Shown here: positions 1 through 7,939 of the stretch, one piece after another
Numbering within the stretch: the stretch's first letter is position 1
Layout of the letters: each line of letters begins with the position of its first letter
Assembly: GCA_036309765.1 (NCBI GenBank)
Contig: JAXJTE010000168.1
Span: forward strand, 50,195 to 114,194
Source: Caryophanon sp036309765
Lineage (GTDB): Bacteria > Bacillota > Bacilli > Bacillales_A > Planococcaceae
Length of the DNA stretch: 64,000 bases
Direction: 5' to 3'
Program-made: the position numbers and the translations under genes
The notes under the pieces: generated by a model
Database searches by the model: none
What the model saw: the letters and a program-made list of their open reading frames with translations, nothing else
Told to the model about the DNA's origin: nothing

Positions 1-331
1 CGTTCGTAATGCCTTTAATCGTTAAATCGCCCGTCACTTTGTACTCACTGCCGCTTCCTGTCACCGATGTCGAAACGAACTCAATCGTCGAGTGCTGCTC
101 CACGTCGAAAAAGTCTGGCGAGCGCAAATGATCGTCGCGGTCTGTATTTTTCGTGTTAATTGTTGCAACGTCAAACGAAAACTCGAATGTCGCCGTCGTT
201 AAATCAGCCACATTATCTGCTGTCACGTTCGCTGCGTAAGAATCAAACTGACCTTTTACTTTTGAAACCATCATATGCTTCACTTCAAATTGAATCGATG
301 AATGCGCTGTGTCTACTGTAAAATTTGCCAT
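1..331 (-). CDS. YceI family protein (N-terminal part)
   Basis: The first 110 residues of a YceI-type protein can be read, starting at the ATG at 331, which has a good AGGAGG site just upstream (about 341-346). The reading MANFTVDTAHSSIQFEVKHM and the later DHLRSPDFFDVEQ are hallmarks of this lipocalin-like beta-barrel family, which binds long isoprenoid-type lipids. There is no signal peptide, so the protein is probably cytoplasmic. The C-terminal part lies beyond the window edge. It follows the nitroreductase gene on the same strand after about 80 bp. The family is clear; the ligand in this organism is not. Confidence 0.88.
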   Translation of the reverse strand, partial: MANFTVDTAHSSIQFEVKHMMVSKVKGQFDSYAANVTADNVADLTTATFEFSFDVATINTKNTDRDDHLRSPDFFDVEQHSTIEFVSTSVTGSGSEYKVTGDLTIKGITN

Positions 332-413
332 GCTTCTTCCTCCTACGAATACATAATCGCAAGTAATATACTCACTCTAACTATATTCGCCATCGACGCG
401 CGTTTTCCTTTTA

Positions 414-1040
414 TTAAAATGAATTAAATTGCACAAATTCACTTACTGGCTTACGATACCCACGCGGACGCTCTTTGTCGACGCTTTTGCCAATCGTAAT
501 AAGCATAATTGGCTCTAAATGTGCAGGAATCGAAAATAGCTCGCGCAGCTGCGGTACGTTATGTACGTGCATTGGGCATGTATCAAAGCCGTAATGCTTC
601 GCCGCTAGCATAAACAGCATCGCATGTAAGCTCGCATTGCGCACAAGCTCATCGCGCAGCCCTGCCTCGTCTAATGAATTTTCGTATTGCTTAACCGAAT
701 CGATCGTCGCCTTGTATTCTAGTTCATCCATCATCTTTAACATTTTCATTGGCATGTACATTTTTTCAGCTGCTTCCGCTGTGGCGCTTTGGCGATTGCC
801 TAGCACCAGTACGGCCGCGCTCGCTGTATGAATTTTGTATTGCCCAAAATGTAAGTCGCGTAACGCTTCTTTTTTCTCTTCATCTGTTACGACGAAATAA
901 TTCGTTAATTGTAAGTTATATACGCTCGGTGCAAGCTTCGTCAGCTCAAAAATTTGTTTAAAATCTTGCTCGGTCATGCGAAAATCTTTTTGAAAATTAA
1001 CGGCTGAATGTCGTGCTACCGCTAGCTGTGCAAAGTCCAT
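414..1040 (-). CDS. nitroreductase family protein
   Basis: A 208-residue protein of the FMN-dependent nitroreductase superfamily. The N-terminal RHSAVNFQ matches the phosphate-binding R-x-S-x-R-x-F region of the family, although the second Arg is Asn here, and the GKSVDKERPRGYRKP stretch near the C-terminus is the usual family end. Length is typical. Such enzymes reduce quinones, nitro compounds or flavins with NAD(P)H in the cytoplasm; the substrate cannot be told. An AAAGGTGG site precedes the ATG. It begins 17 bp after the sortase gene, so the two are probably cotranscribed. Confidence 0.85.
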   Translation of the reverse strand: MDFAQLAVARHSAVNFQKDFRMTEQDFKQIFELTKLAPSVYNLQLTNYFVVTDEEKKEALRDLHFGQYKIHTASAAVLVLGNRQSATAEAAEKMYMPMKMLKMMDELEYKATIDSVKQYENSLDEAGLRDELVRNASLHAMLFMLAAKHYGFDTCPMHVHNVPQLRELFSIPAHLEPIMLITIGKSVDKERPRGYRKPVSEFVQFNSF

Positions 1041-1057
1041 GTCTTACTCCACCTTTA

Positions 1058-1801
1058 TCATTGTTTTTGAACGAGCTTCGCATGTACGACAAAGCGCTCC
1101 TCATCATCGTCTGTCGTCGTGCATGTCGACAACGTGACAATTTGGTCGTGTACCGAAATGTCGATGCCTGTGTCGATGCGCGAGCGCGATTTAATCTCTT
1201 GAATAAATTCGCCAAACGCCTTGCCTTCAAACTCTGTATCTAAATAGTAAAAGCGCGTCGTCGTCTCATATGCCGCAAATACGTGTAGCTCATATTCATC
1301 ATACATCGTTTCAAAACGAATGACGCGGTTTTCTTTCGCAAAATCTTCGTCAGCGTATTTCGATAACATACCAAACATCGAGTTGTCACGCATCACATGG
1401 CCGTACATAATCGTATGCTTTCCTAAATTTGCTGAATCATTACGAAAATCCATGAAAATACTGCCGGCGCGACTGTAGCCACCTTTGTAATTATGGTCTA
1501 AGTAATAGTCATTGTCTTCTGCTTGTAGCACCGGATTGTTAATCTTCGTGCCGTCTAGCTCCAACCAACCGACAATATCGTCATTTACCTTTTGTAGCTT
1601 CGTAATGTTTTCGCGCAGCGGCTTCTCCGTTTCCGTTTGTGCCATTGTTGTTTGCTCGCTCGTCATCAGCGCGGCGTACACTTCTTGAATGTCCGCTAAG
1701 TCGCGTGCATTTTCAAAATAGCCGTATAAATAGGAGCCGATGCTATATAAGCTCACTGCAAATACAACCATGCTGCCGTATAGCAATACTTGTCGTTTCA
1801 T
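1058..1801 (-). CDS. srtB: class B sortase
   Basis: A 247-residue transpeptidase that anchors surface proteins to peptidoglycan. It has an N-terminal membrane segment (about residues 8-27) and an extracellular catalytic domain. The triad is visible: His135 in MYGH, Cys227 in the TLSTC motif, and Arg236 in ERFVVH. Class B sortases typically process NPQTN-like signals, and the neighbouring upstream gene encodes a NEAT protein ending in an NPQTS signal, so substrate and enzyme are side by side. AGGAGG lies 7 bp before the ATG. The gene sits downstream of the NEAT gene with a strong terminator-like hairpin between them, suggesting partial readthrough. Confidence 0.93.
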   Translation of the reverse strand: MKRQVLLYGSMVVFAVSLYSIGSYLYGYFENARDLADIQEVYAALMTSEQTTMAQTETEKPLRENITKLQKVNDDIVGWLELDGTKINNPVLQAEDNDYYLDHNYKGGYSRAGSIFMDFRNDSANLGKHTIMYGHVMRDNSMFGMLSKYADEDFAKENRVIRFETMYDEYELHVFAAYETTTRFYYLDTEFEGKAFGEFIQEIKSRSRIDTGIDISVHDQIVTLSTCTTTDDDEERFVVHAKLVQKQ

Positions 1802-1825
1802 GTCGTTTCCTCCTGTCGTCCTAAC

Positions 1826-1864
1826 GAAAAAAATTCACCATTTTGTCCGCGACAAAATGGTGAA
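1826..1864 (-). terminator. intrinsic terminator after the NEAT gene
   Basis: A perfect 14-bp stem (1834-1847 with 1851-1864) with a 3-base loop, followed on the minus strand by a run of seven T. It lies between the NEAT protein gene and srtB and probably lowers sortase expression relative to its substrate. Confidence 0.88.
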
Positions 1865-1869
1865 CGGTA

Positions 1870-2616
1870 CTACGCTGTTTGTTTACGTAAACGTACAATA
1901 ACGAACGCAGATGCTACGAGTAAAAGAAGTGCCACGTATGGTAATTCATCGCTCGTTTGTGGGTTTTTCACTTGCGTCTTCGTTGTCGTCGCCGCTGTTG
2001 TTGTAGCTGTCGTTGAAGTCGTTGCTGGCTTCGTCGTCGTTGTTGATCCTGTAGGCTTCGCTTCTGCTTTTTGCTGCGCTGCTTGTAACTGCTTTGCAAC
2101 TTCTGCTGTAGCTGAGCTTGTCGCTGCTGTCGTCGTTGAAGCAGCTGGTGTTGTCGTTACAGGTTTCGTTGATGCTACGATATCACCTGTTTTTTTCGCT
2201 TTCGCCTCATCAAACACAAAATCGACGTTGTATGAGTGGTAGTAGTTTAAATTCGGAATTTCGATGCGCATTGGTACGACGATCGTTTTGTTTAAAGCGG
2301 CCACGTCCATTTGGAATAGGCGTGTATCTGCTGCTTTATCTTCGCTAATTAGTTTATAGCCTGGCGGTTCTAATTTCACGACCCACGCCGCATTTTTCAC
2401 CGTAATTTCTGCTGTCATTTTGCCGTCTTTCACCGTTAGCTTTGCTGGCTTTAAGAAATAGTCATTCCCAACAGACGGGCTATCTTTACCGTATGCGTTT
2501 ACTTGATATTCAATCGTATAAACACCGTCTGCTAGCTTGGCGTGCGATGTATTTGGTAAATAAAATGCCATACATACGATAAATGCGATGCATGAAACGA
2601 TTACTTTTTTCAACAT
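1870..2616 (-). CDS. isdC: NEAT-domain heme-binding cell-wall protein (IsdC-like)
   Basis: A surface protein of 248 residues. From the start at 2616 (AAGGTG six bases upstream; an ATG at 2631 is a weaker alternative) it has a signal peptide ending near THA, a single NEAT domain at about residues 29-140, a Thr/Ala-rich wall-spanning linker at about 150-215, and a sorting signal NPQTS (218-222) with a hydrophobic stretch and a basic tail. The NEAT domain has the heme-ligating Y-x-x-x-Y pair (about residues 125 and 129, in NYYHSYN). Family members take heme from other surface proteins and pass it to a membrane transporter. No heme transporter gene is in the window. The neighbouring sortase B gene supports an Isd-type role. 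Confidence 0.9.
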   Translation of the reverse strand: MLKKVIVSCIAFIVCMAFYLPNTSHAKLADGVYTIEYQVNAYGKDSPSVGNDYFLKPAKLTVKDGKMTAEITVKNAAWVVKLEPPGYKLISEDKAADTRLFQMDVAALNKTIVVPMRIEIPNLNYYHSYNVDFVFDEAKAKKTGDIVASTKPVTTTPAASTTTAATSSATAEVAKQLQAAQQKAEAKPTGSTTTTKPATTSTTATTTAATTTKTQVKNPQTSDELPYVALLLLVASAFVIVRLRKQTA

Positions 2617-2667
2617 ATTCGTCACCTTCATTCTTCAATTTTCTTCCTCTCTTAATGATGCCATAGT

Positions 2668-2682
2668 TACAATTCATTCTCA
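2668..2682 (-). promoter_or_regulatory. candidate Fur box upstream of the NEAT gene
   Basis: On the minus strand TGAGAATGAATTGTA resembles the Bacillus 7-1-7 Fur consensus, matching 10 of 14 defined positions, mainly in the left half. It lies about 50 bp before the start of a heme-uptake gene, where Fur control is expected. The right half is poor, so this is tentative. Confidence 0.4.
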
Positions 2683-2700
2683 ACTGTCTTTTTGCGACAA

Positions 2701-2745
2701 CGAAAAAACGGCATTTTTCACAAATTGCTCTGCAAAAAATACCGT
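2701..2745 (-). terminator. intrinsic terminator after the nuclease gene
   Basis: On the minus strand an imperfect stem ACGGTATTTTTT / AAAAATGCCGT with a short loop is followed by six T. It separates the nuclease gene from the heme locus. Confidence 0.75.
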
Positions 2746-2751
2746 ATATGA

Positions 2752-3345
2752 CTAGTTCATCACATCTTCTTGAAAGCCAACCTTCGCATCAAAATAGCCA
2801 TCTTTTGACCAAATATTTACTTTTGCCTGCTTTGCCTGCTTTTCAATGCTGTAAAACTGCTTTTCAAACGTATTGTTCGGCGCATTGACGTAACGCACGG
2901 CCGCGTAGCCTTCTTTTAATAAATGCTCCTGTAGCGACACGCCATCAACAAACACGTACGCAAGCAAGCGGTCGTATTGATCCGTTTGCTCCCCGACATC
3001 ATATAGTAAGTGAACTGTTTCTGCCTCGCTTAGTAGCTGCTCTGTAAATTGCTTTGCTTCCTCTGCGTATGGCTGTGGCTTCTTTTCCTTATAGTTCATT
3101 TCGGGTGTGTCAATCATGAGTAAACGCACGCGCTCCTTTTGACCATTCATGTCCACGTTAATTGTGTCGCCGTCGCTTACATCAATATACGTCACCTCAT
3201 GCAGCTCGTTGCCGGTTTGTGTCACCGCGTGATCCATTTTCACATCTGCTGTAGCGGCAGCATCTGGTTTAAAAATTAAATACAAAACAACAGCTAACAC
3301 AATCGGTAAACTTTTAACGAGCGTTTTAATATCATTTAACTTCAT
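2752..3345 (-). CDS. membrane-anchored thermonuclease (SNase-like)
   Basis: A 197-residue calcium-dependent nuclease of the staphylococcal nuclease family with one N-terminal membrane segment (about residues 10-26) instead of a cleavable signal. Catalytic residues are present: DGD at 58-60, Arg74 and Asp79 and Glu82 in RLLMIDTPE, and Arg126 in QYDRLLAY. It probably degrades extracellular DNA or RNA at the cell surface, like YncB or NucA-type enzymes. The ATG lies 2 bp after the stop of the preceding gene, and its ribosome site (AGAGGAAG) is inside that gene, so the two are translated as a pair. Confidence 0.92.
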   Translation of the reverse strand: MKLNDIKTLVKSLPIVLAVVLYLIFKPDAAATADVKMDHAVTQTGNELHEVTYIDVSDGDTINVDMNGQKERVRLLMIDTPEMNYKEKKPQPYAEEAKQFTEQLLSEAETVHLLYDVGEQTDQYDRLLAYVFVDGVSLQEHLLKEGYAAVRYVNAPNNTFEKQFYSIEKQAKQAKVNIWSKDGYFDAKVGFQEDVMN

Positions 3346-3347
3346 GC

Positions 3348-3902
3348 TTACACTTCCTCTGGGTCAATCGCTTTAAACGTTTCGCCCTCTTCTTCAAGGT
3401 CGCGGCTGCGGTGAGCGATGCGTGAAGCAGCACATGCGGCGATGCTTCCGACTAAATCATCTAAAAACGTATTGACGCGGCCATCGCCAACTTTCGTATC
3501 GAGCTTTTCGATAATGCCGATTTTTTGCTTATCTAAATGTCCGAATGTCGTCACCGCGATACTACCATACGTAAACACGGAACCAAGCGCAATCGTTTCA
3601 TCGACGCCGAATAGTCCTTCGTCTGAAGCGATAATTTGTTGAAGCGGCTCTGACAACATATTTTTCTCTGCTAACTCATCTAGCTCGATGCCGACAAGGA
3701 CCGCATGCTGAATTTCACGCTTATGCAATACGCGCTCGACCGACTCGCAGCAATGTGCCATCGTTAAGCCGATGTTGTACGGCGTTTGCATTTTGTAGAC
3801 GATTTCGCCAATGTCCTCGATTGTGACACCGCGGCGCTCTAACGCATCACGCGTCGCCTTGTACACTACTTCTGAATGAACTCTCGTTGGTTTTTGATAC
3901 AT
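3348..3902 (-). CDS. yutG: phosphatidylglycerophosphatase A family protein (YutG-like)
   Basis: A 184-residue member of the PgpA family as found in B. subtilis YutG. The conserved block GDGRVNTFLDDLVGS and the repeated acidic residues for metal binding are clear. I start it at the ATG at 3902 (MYQKPTRV) because AGGA lies about eight bases upstream; the longer frame to 4022 would have no ribosome site. True PgpA enzymes dephosphorylate phosphatidylglycerophosphate in phospholipid synthesis, but the YutG group lacks clear membrane segments, so its real substrate is uncertain. Confidence 0.85.
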   Translation of the reverse strand: MYQKPTRVHSEVVYKATRDALERRGVTIEDIGEIVYKMQTPYNIGLTMAHCCESVERVLHKREIQHAVLVGIELDELAEKNMLSEPLQQIIASDEGLFGVDETIALGSVFTYGSIAVTTFGHLDKQKIGIIEKLDTKVGDGRVNTFLDDLVGSIAACAASRIAHRSRDLEEEGETFKAIDPEEV

Positions 3903-4057
3903 GTGTGGATTCCTCATTTCGTTTAATTTAATGATTGCTGTGTAGTGATATGACAGGTAAACGCTCGATTGCTGCTCGCATATTGTTTCGCCGCTTCTGT
4001 CAATGTAAGCTAACTCTTTCATCGAATCCGCAACTGAATAAGCATTCCGATAACGAA

Positions 4058-4071
4058 TGTAAGCGTTTTAT
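4058..4071 (+). promoter_or_regulatory. cre-like site upstream of yjcH
   Basis: TGTAAGCGTTTTAT matches 12 of 14 positions of the CcpA cre consensus (TGWAANCGNTNWCA). It directly precedes an extended -10-like TGGTAAAAT (4071-4079). A near-identical core occurs before yjcG. Confidence 0.35.
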
Positions 4072-4108
4072 GGTAAAATCGAAAAGACTACTTTTAGGAG
4101 GGTTTTTA

Positions 4109-4828
4109 ATGGAAAAAGGATCGGTAAAAGAAATCGATTTTTATAGTGACGCATTACAAGAAGAGCTAAAACTGCTTATATATATTCCACCAAATTTCAC
4201 ACCGCTTGTAAAACATTCTGTACTCATCGCATCAGATGGGCGCGATTATTTCCAGCTCGGGCGCATTGCTCGTCTTGCCGATGAGCTGCACGATGATTTT
4301 GAGATAGAAAATTTAATTATCGTCGGTGTGCCATACAAAAACGCAAAAGACCGTCAACGAAAGTATATCCCAACTGGCGACCTTTTTGAAGCGTACGTGC
4401 GTTTCTTAGCGCATGAGCTTGTGCCGTATTTAGACGAGGAGTTCCCAACGCTACAAATGGGCATGGGCCGCGGACTTATTGGCGACTCGATGGCAGGTAC
4501 GATTTCGTTGTTAACCGCGATTACATACCCGCACATTTTCGGCAAAGTCATTATGCAGTCACCGTACGTCGATCGCCATGTGATGGAGGCCGTACAAAAC
4601 TTTTCACAAGTCGATGCATTGTCTGTTTACCACATTACAGGCAAGCAAGAAGACCGCGTGCTAACGACTGATAAGCAAATTCGTGATTTTTTAACGCCGA
4701 ACCGCGAGCTGCACGCGTTAATGGAAGAACGCCGCTTCGATGTGTTTTATGAGGAGTTCGACGGCAACCATACGTGGAAGTATTGGCAGCCTGATTTGCG
4801 CCGCGCCATTGTAGAAAATTTCAGTTAA
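4109..4828 (+). CDS. yjcH: alpha/beta-hydrolase esterase (YjcH-like)
   Basis: A 239-residue cytoplasmic protein of the putative esterase family (esterase D / enterochelin esterase fold). The nucleophile elbow is GDSMAG with Ser127, and a late His221 in DGNHTWKYW fits the catalytic histidine. ATG at 4109 is set by TAGGAGGG eight bases upstream; the longer upstream frame has no such site. Together with the next two genes it makes the yjcH-yjcG-yjcF set; the order is the reverse of that in B. subtilis. Substrate unknown. Confidence 0.87.
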   Translation: MEKGSVKEIDFYSDALQEELKLLIYIPPNFTPLVKHSVLIASDGRDYFQLGRIARLADELHDDFEIENLIIVGVPYKNAKDRQRKYIPTGDLFEAYVRFLAHELVPYLDEEFPTLQMGMGRGLIGDSMAGTISLLTAITYPHIFGKVIMQSPYVDRHVMEAVQNFSQVDALSVYHITGKQEDRVLTTDKQIRDFLTPNRELHALMEERRFDVFYEEFDGNHTWKYWQPDLRRAIVENFS

Positions 4829-4849
4829 TTCAACGTTTTCAACATACTT

Positions 4850-4863
4850 TATAAGCGTTTTCT
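4850..4863 (+). promoter_or_regulatory. cre-like site overlapping the yjcG promoter
   Basis: TATAAGCGTTTTCT matches 12 of 14 cre positions and shares the AAGCGTTTT core with the site before yjcH. It abuts the extended -10 of yjcG. Confidence 0.3.
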
Positions 4864-4871
4864 GTTATACT
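4863..4871 (+). promoter_or_regulatory. extended -10 promoter of yjcG
   Basis: TGTTATACT is an extended -10 element (TG-N-TATACT) 45 bp before the yjcG start; no good -35 is seen. Confidence 0.5.
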
Positions 4872-4915
4872 TAACGTGTAAAAAAGACTGTAATATTCTC
4901 AGGAGGTCGATTAGT

Positions 4916-5431
4916 TTGAACTATGGTATTGTTGCATTTCCATCAAAAAAGTTGCAAGATTTGGCGAATACATATCGTAAGCGCTACGATCCGCATTATG
5001 CCCTTGTAACGCCTCATATGACGTTAAAAGACCCGTTTGAGGCAGATGAATCAGAAGTTAGCAAAATTTCCGAGGCATTAACGAACATTGCTCGTGACTT
5101 TGCGCCGCTTCACATTCATGCATCTCGCATTAGCTCGTTTTTCCCAATAACGAATGCGATTTATTTCCGTATCGAACCAACCGACCAACTAGCGGCGATT
5201 CAAGCAGCATTGAACGAAGCGATTCCATTCGGTGAAAAAAAACATACTTTCATGCCCCACATTACGATTGCCCAAAAAATGACCGACAGTGAACATGATG
5301 ATATTTTAGGACAGCTGCGCATGACAGGTGTAGATGAAGAAGAAACAATCGACCGCATCCACTTAATGTATCAGCTAGAAGATGGCTCTTGGACAGCGCA
5401 CGAAACATTCCGCTTAACAGGTACACGTTAA
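4916..5431 (+). CDS. yjcG: 2H phosphoesterase family protein (YjcG-like)
   Basis: A 171-residue protein of the 2',5' RNA ligase / 2H phosphoesterase superfamily. Both signature H-x-T motifs are present: His34-Thr36 in PHMTLKDPF and His115-Thr117 in PHITIAQ. Members open or form 2',3'-cyclic or 2',5' phosphodiesters; the target of YjcG is unknown. The start codon is TTG, chosen because AGGAGG sits nine bases upstream and the frame then begins as in the family (MNYGIVAFPS). The stop touches the next start. Confidence 0.9.
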   Translation: MNYGIVAFPSKKLQDLANTYRKRYDPHYALVTPHMTLKDPFEADESEVSKISEALTNIARDFAPLHIHASRISSFFPITNAIYFRIEPTDQLAAIQAALNEAIPFGEKKHTFMPHITIAQKMTDSEHDDILGQLRMTGVDEEETIDRIHLMYQLEDGSWTAHETFRLTGTR

Positions 5432-5863
5432 TTGTTTAGCGTAAAGCGAGTCGAAACAGAGGCTGAACGTGAAGCGGCCTTTGCGATTCGTCGTGACGTC
5501 TTCATTAAAGAACAAGGCATTCCGCCGCATTTAGAGCGTGACGAATTTGATGAATCGTCGACGCATTTTGTCGTTTATGATGAAGATACCATCGTCGCGA
5601 CAGCACGCGTCCAAGCTTTGCCATCTGATATCGGAATTGTCGAACGGGTTTGTGTCATCAAGGAGTATCGTGGAACTGGTTTAGGTGTATTGATCATGAA
5701 GGAAATCGAAAAGTATGCAAGACAAGTTGAATTAAAGCGATTGCGGCTCACTGCCCAATCGTTCGCTGTACCGTTTTATGAGAAATTGTATTATGATTGC
5801 GTCTCTCCTGAATTTATGGACGCTGGCATTCCAATGCGCGTTATGGAGAAATCGTTGAAATGA
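5432..5863 (+). CDS. yjcF: GNAT N-acetyltransferase (YjcF-like)
   Basis: A 143-residue GNAT acetyltransferase. The acetyl-CoA loop R-x-x-G-x-G is at 80-85 (YRGTGLG), preceded by the V-x-x-x-x-V beta-4 strand. The start is the TTG immediately after the yjcG stop; the ribosome site is weak, pointing to translational coupling. The acceptor is unknown. Confidence 0.86.
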   Translation: MFSVKRVETEAEREAAFAIRRDVFIKEQGIPPHLERDEFDESSTHFVVYDEDTIVATARVQALPSDIGIVERVCVIKEYRGTGLGVLIMKEIEKYARQVELKRLRLTAQSFAVPFYEKLYYDCVSPEFMDAGIPMRVMEKSLK

Positions 5864-5869
5864 CAAAAA

Positions 5870-5907
5870 AACAGGCTGTGCCAACGTAACGTTGACATAG
5901 CCTGTTT
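5870..5907 (+). terminator. bidirectional terminator between yjcF and dut
   Basis: A 17-bp nearly perfect stem flanked by A-run and T-run (AAAAAAACAGGC ... GCCTGTTTTTT), between convergent genes, so it can end both transcripts. Confidence 0.88.
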
Positions 5908-5908
5908 T

Positions 5909-6340
5909 TTATTTTACGCCGCTTGAGCCGAAGCCTTGTTCGCCGCGTTCTGTTTCAGATAGCGCTGACACTTCTACTACGTTTACAGTCGGGACAAGCT
6001 GCACAACAAGTTGAGCGATGCGCATATGCTTTTCGACAACGAAATCAACGTCGCTATGGTTTATCAGCACAACGCCTACTTCCCCACGATACCCTTCATC
6101 AATTGTGCCTGGGCTGTTTAATACGGTAATGCCGTGCTTCAGTGCTAAACCGCTTCGTGGGCGCACTTGACCTTCTGTGCCGGCTGGTAGCTCTAGCTGA
6201 ATGCCTGTTTTCACAAGCGCCCATTGACGTGCCGGAATGACCGCTTCCTCGCTTGAAAATAAGTCCATCCCTGCATCGCCTGCACGCGCCTGTAGCGGCA
6301 GTTTTGCATCTTCATGTATGCGTTTAATTCGTAATTCCAT
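5909..6340 (-). CDS. dut: dUTP diphosphatase
   Basis: A 143-residue trimeric dUTPase that hydrolyses dUTP to dUMP and pyrophosphate, keeping uracil out of DNA. All five motifs are seen: AGDAGMDLF (20-28), PRSGLAL (61-67), GTIDEGYRGE (78-87), RIAQLVVQ (107-114) and the C-terminal GFGSSG (136-141). AGAGGAGA precedes the ATG. It lies 50 bp downstream of mgtE on the same strand with no clear terminator between, so cotranscription is possible. Confidence 0.95.
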   Translation of the reverse strand: MELRIKRIHEDAKLPLQARAGDAGMDLFSSEEAVIPARQWALVKTGIQLELPAGTEGQVRPRSGLALKHGITVLNSPGTIDEGYRGEVGVVLINHSDVDFVVEKHMRIAQLVVQLVPTVNVVEVSALSETERGEQGFGSSGVK

Positions 6341-6390
6341 TTGTGTAGTCTCCTCTTATCAGCAACATTAATTCACGCCTATTTACCATG

Positions 6391-7761
6391 CTATAAAATA
6401 AACGCTGTCGCAAGCCCTAAATAAATTAAAATACTCGTAATGTCGTTTAGCGTTGTAATGAACGGTCCTGATGCAACGGCTGGGTCAACGCCGATGCGGT
6501 CCATCATAAGTGGAATAAGTGACCCGGCAAGCGTAGCAACAATAATCGAGCAGCACATAGCCACGCCCACAAGCATACCAATAATGAGTTCACCTTTCCA
6601 GAAGTAAACGATTCCTGTTACAACGAGCGCACAAAGCAGCCCCATAATCGCACCGGTACTTAGCTCGCGCAGCAACAGACGCATTTTGCTTTCGTCATTG
6701 CTTGCATCTTTTGTAGCTAAGCCGCGTATTGCTACCGCAAGCGCTTGCGTCCCACTGTTGCCACTCGTACCTGAAATAAGTGGAATGAAAATCGCTAAAA
6801 TGGCAACCGCATCGAGCGTATCTTCAAACTGCGCCATAAGCGACGCCGTAAGCATTCCTAAAAATAATAACATCACAAGCCACGGCAAGCGCTTTTTCGC
6901 TGCTGCGAGTGGTCCTTGCTCAAAGTTATCAAAGTTCGAAATCCCGGCTAGCTTTGAGTAATCGTCCTCTGCTTCTTCATCGATAACGTCAATAATATCA
7001 TCGACTGTAATGATGCCAAGCAGTGTTTTATCCTCGTCAATGACCGGCAGCGCTAAAAAGTTGTAGTCACGCATAATTTGTGCAACTTCCTCTTGGTCGT
7101 CGCTCGCTTGCACTGACACGACACGCTCATTCATAATGTCACGAATGAGGACGTTCTCACCTGCCACAATTAAATCACGCAGCGAAATGACGCCGACAAG
7201 CTGCTTTTTCATGTTCGTAATGAAGATGTAATAAATCGTCTCGGCTGTCGGTGCCTCGCTTCGCAAAATATTCATCGCTGTGCGCGTCGTCGAATTTTCG
7301 TTAATTGATACGTATTCAGTCGTCATAATGGCACCGGCTGTATAATCTGCATACTGCATGAACTCATGAATTTCCTCAGCCGTCTCATCGTCCATTAGCG
7401 TTAAGTATTGCGTGCGATCTTCATCGTCTAGCTCATGAAATACGTCTACTACATCGTCCGTATTCATTTCAGAAAGCATCGCCGCGGCGTACGATACGTC
7501 CATTTCATTTAAAAACTCCACATACGTATCGTCATCGATTTCAAGCGCCTGGAACACTTCAGCAAGCTCCTGTGGCGATAAATAATAATAAATTTTTTGA
7601 CGTATCGGAGGTGTTACCTTTTCATAAAACTGTGCCTGCTCATACGGGTGCAACTCAAAAAACTGCTCGCGAAACTGCTCGATATCATCCTTTTCAATGA
7701 AGGAAATGAGCTGCTCCATTACAAGCTGTTCCTCGTCACGCCCCACTTTTTCATCCATCAT
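6391..7761 (-). CDS. mgtE: magnesium transporter MgtE
   Basis: A 456-residue Mg2+ channel: N-terminal superhelical domain (about 1-130), two CBS domains (about 135-255, with the second containing the LGIITVDDIIDVI signature) and five membrane segments (about 275-456) with the family's SGTSGNSGTQALAV pore segment. Cytoplasmic domains sense Mg2+ and gate the pore. ATG at 7761 is nine bases after AGAAGGAGG; an in-frame TTG at 7770 is too close to that site. The gene has its own promoter. I see no magnesium riboswitch in its short leader. Confidence 0.95.
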   Translation of the reverse strand: MMDEKVGRDEEQLVMEQLISFIEKDDIEQFREQFFELHPYEQAQFYEKVTPPIRQKIYYYLSPQELAEVFQALEIDDDTYVEFLNEMDVSYAAAMLSEMNTDDVVDVFHELDDEDRTQYLTLMDDETAEEIHEFMQYADYTAGAIMTTEYVSINENSTTRTAMNILRSEAPTAETIYYIFITNMKKQLVGVISLRDLIVAGENVLIRDIMNERVVSVQASDDQEEVAQIMRDYNFLALPVIDEDKTLLGIITVDDIIDVIDEEAEDDYSKLAGISNFDNFEQGPLAAAKKRLPWLVMLLFLGMLTASLMAQFEDTLDAVAILAIFIPLISGTSGNSGTQALAVAIRGLATKDASNDESKMRLLLRELSTGAIMGLLCALVVTGIVYFWKGELIIGMLVGVAMCCSIIVATLAGSLIPLMMDRIGVDPAVASGPFITTLNDITSILIYLGLATAFIL

Positions 7762-7799
7762 GTACACCAACCTCCTTCTACGCTTTCACTACTTTCATT

Positions 7800-7828
7800 A
7801 GTATAGACGGCTACAAATACGCATTCAA
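7800..7828 (-). promoter_or_regulatory. sigma-A promoter of mgtE
   Basis: On the minus strand -35 TTGAAT (7823-7828), 17-bp spacer, -10 TATACT (7800-7805), about 40 bp before the mgtE start. Confidence 0.75.
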
Positions 7829-7886
7829 TTTGTTTTTGTCATATTTACAAATATACTCGTCGTCCGTGTCACATGCGCGACAAAAT

Positions 7887-7934
7887 AAAAAAGCCGCCTT
7901 CTTCACGTCAACATGTACGTAAAAAAGACAGCTC
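7887..7934 (-). terminator. intrinsic terminator after the pseudouridine synthase gene
   Basis: On the minus strand a 17-bp stem with several G-U pairs (AGCTGTCTTTTTTACGT / ACGTGAAGAAGGCGGCT) is followed by six T. Confidence 0.75.
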
Positions 7935-7939
7935 GTCCT

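Noticed and set aside
1790..2242. 150-codon plus-strand frame opposite the NEAT gene
   Set aside because: It is the complement of the Thr/Ala-rich linker; repetitive Val/Ala output is a codon shadow.
3935..4108. In-frame 5' extension of yjcH
   Set aside because: It overlaps the divergent yutG start and lacks a ribosome site, while AGGAGGG marks the ATG at 4109.
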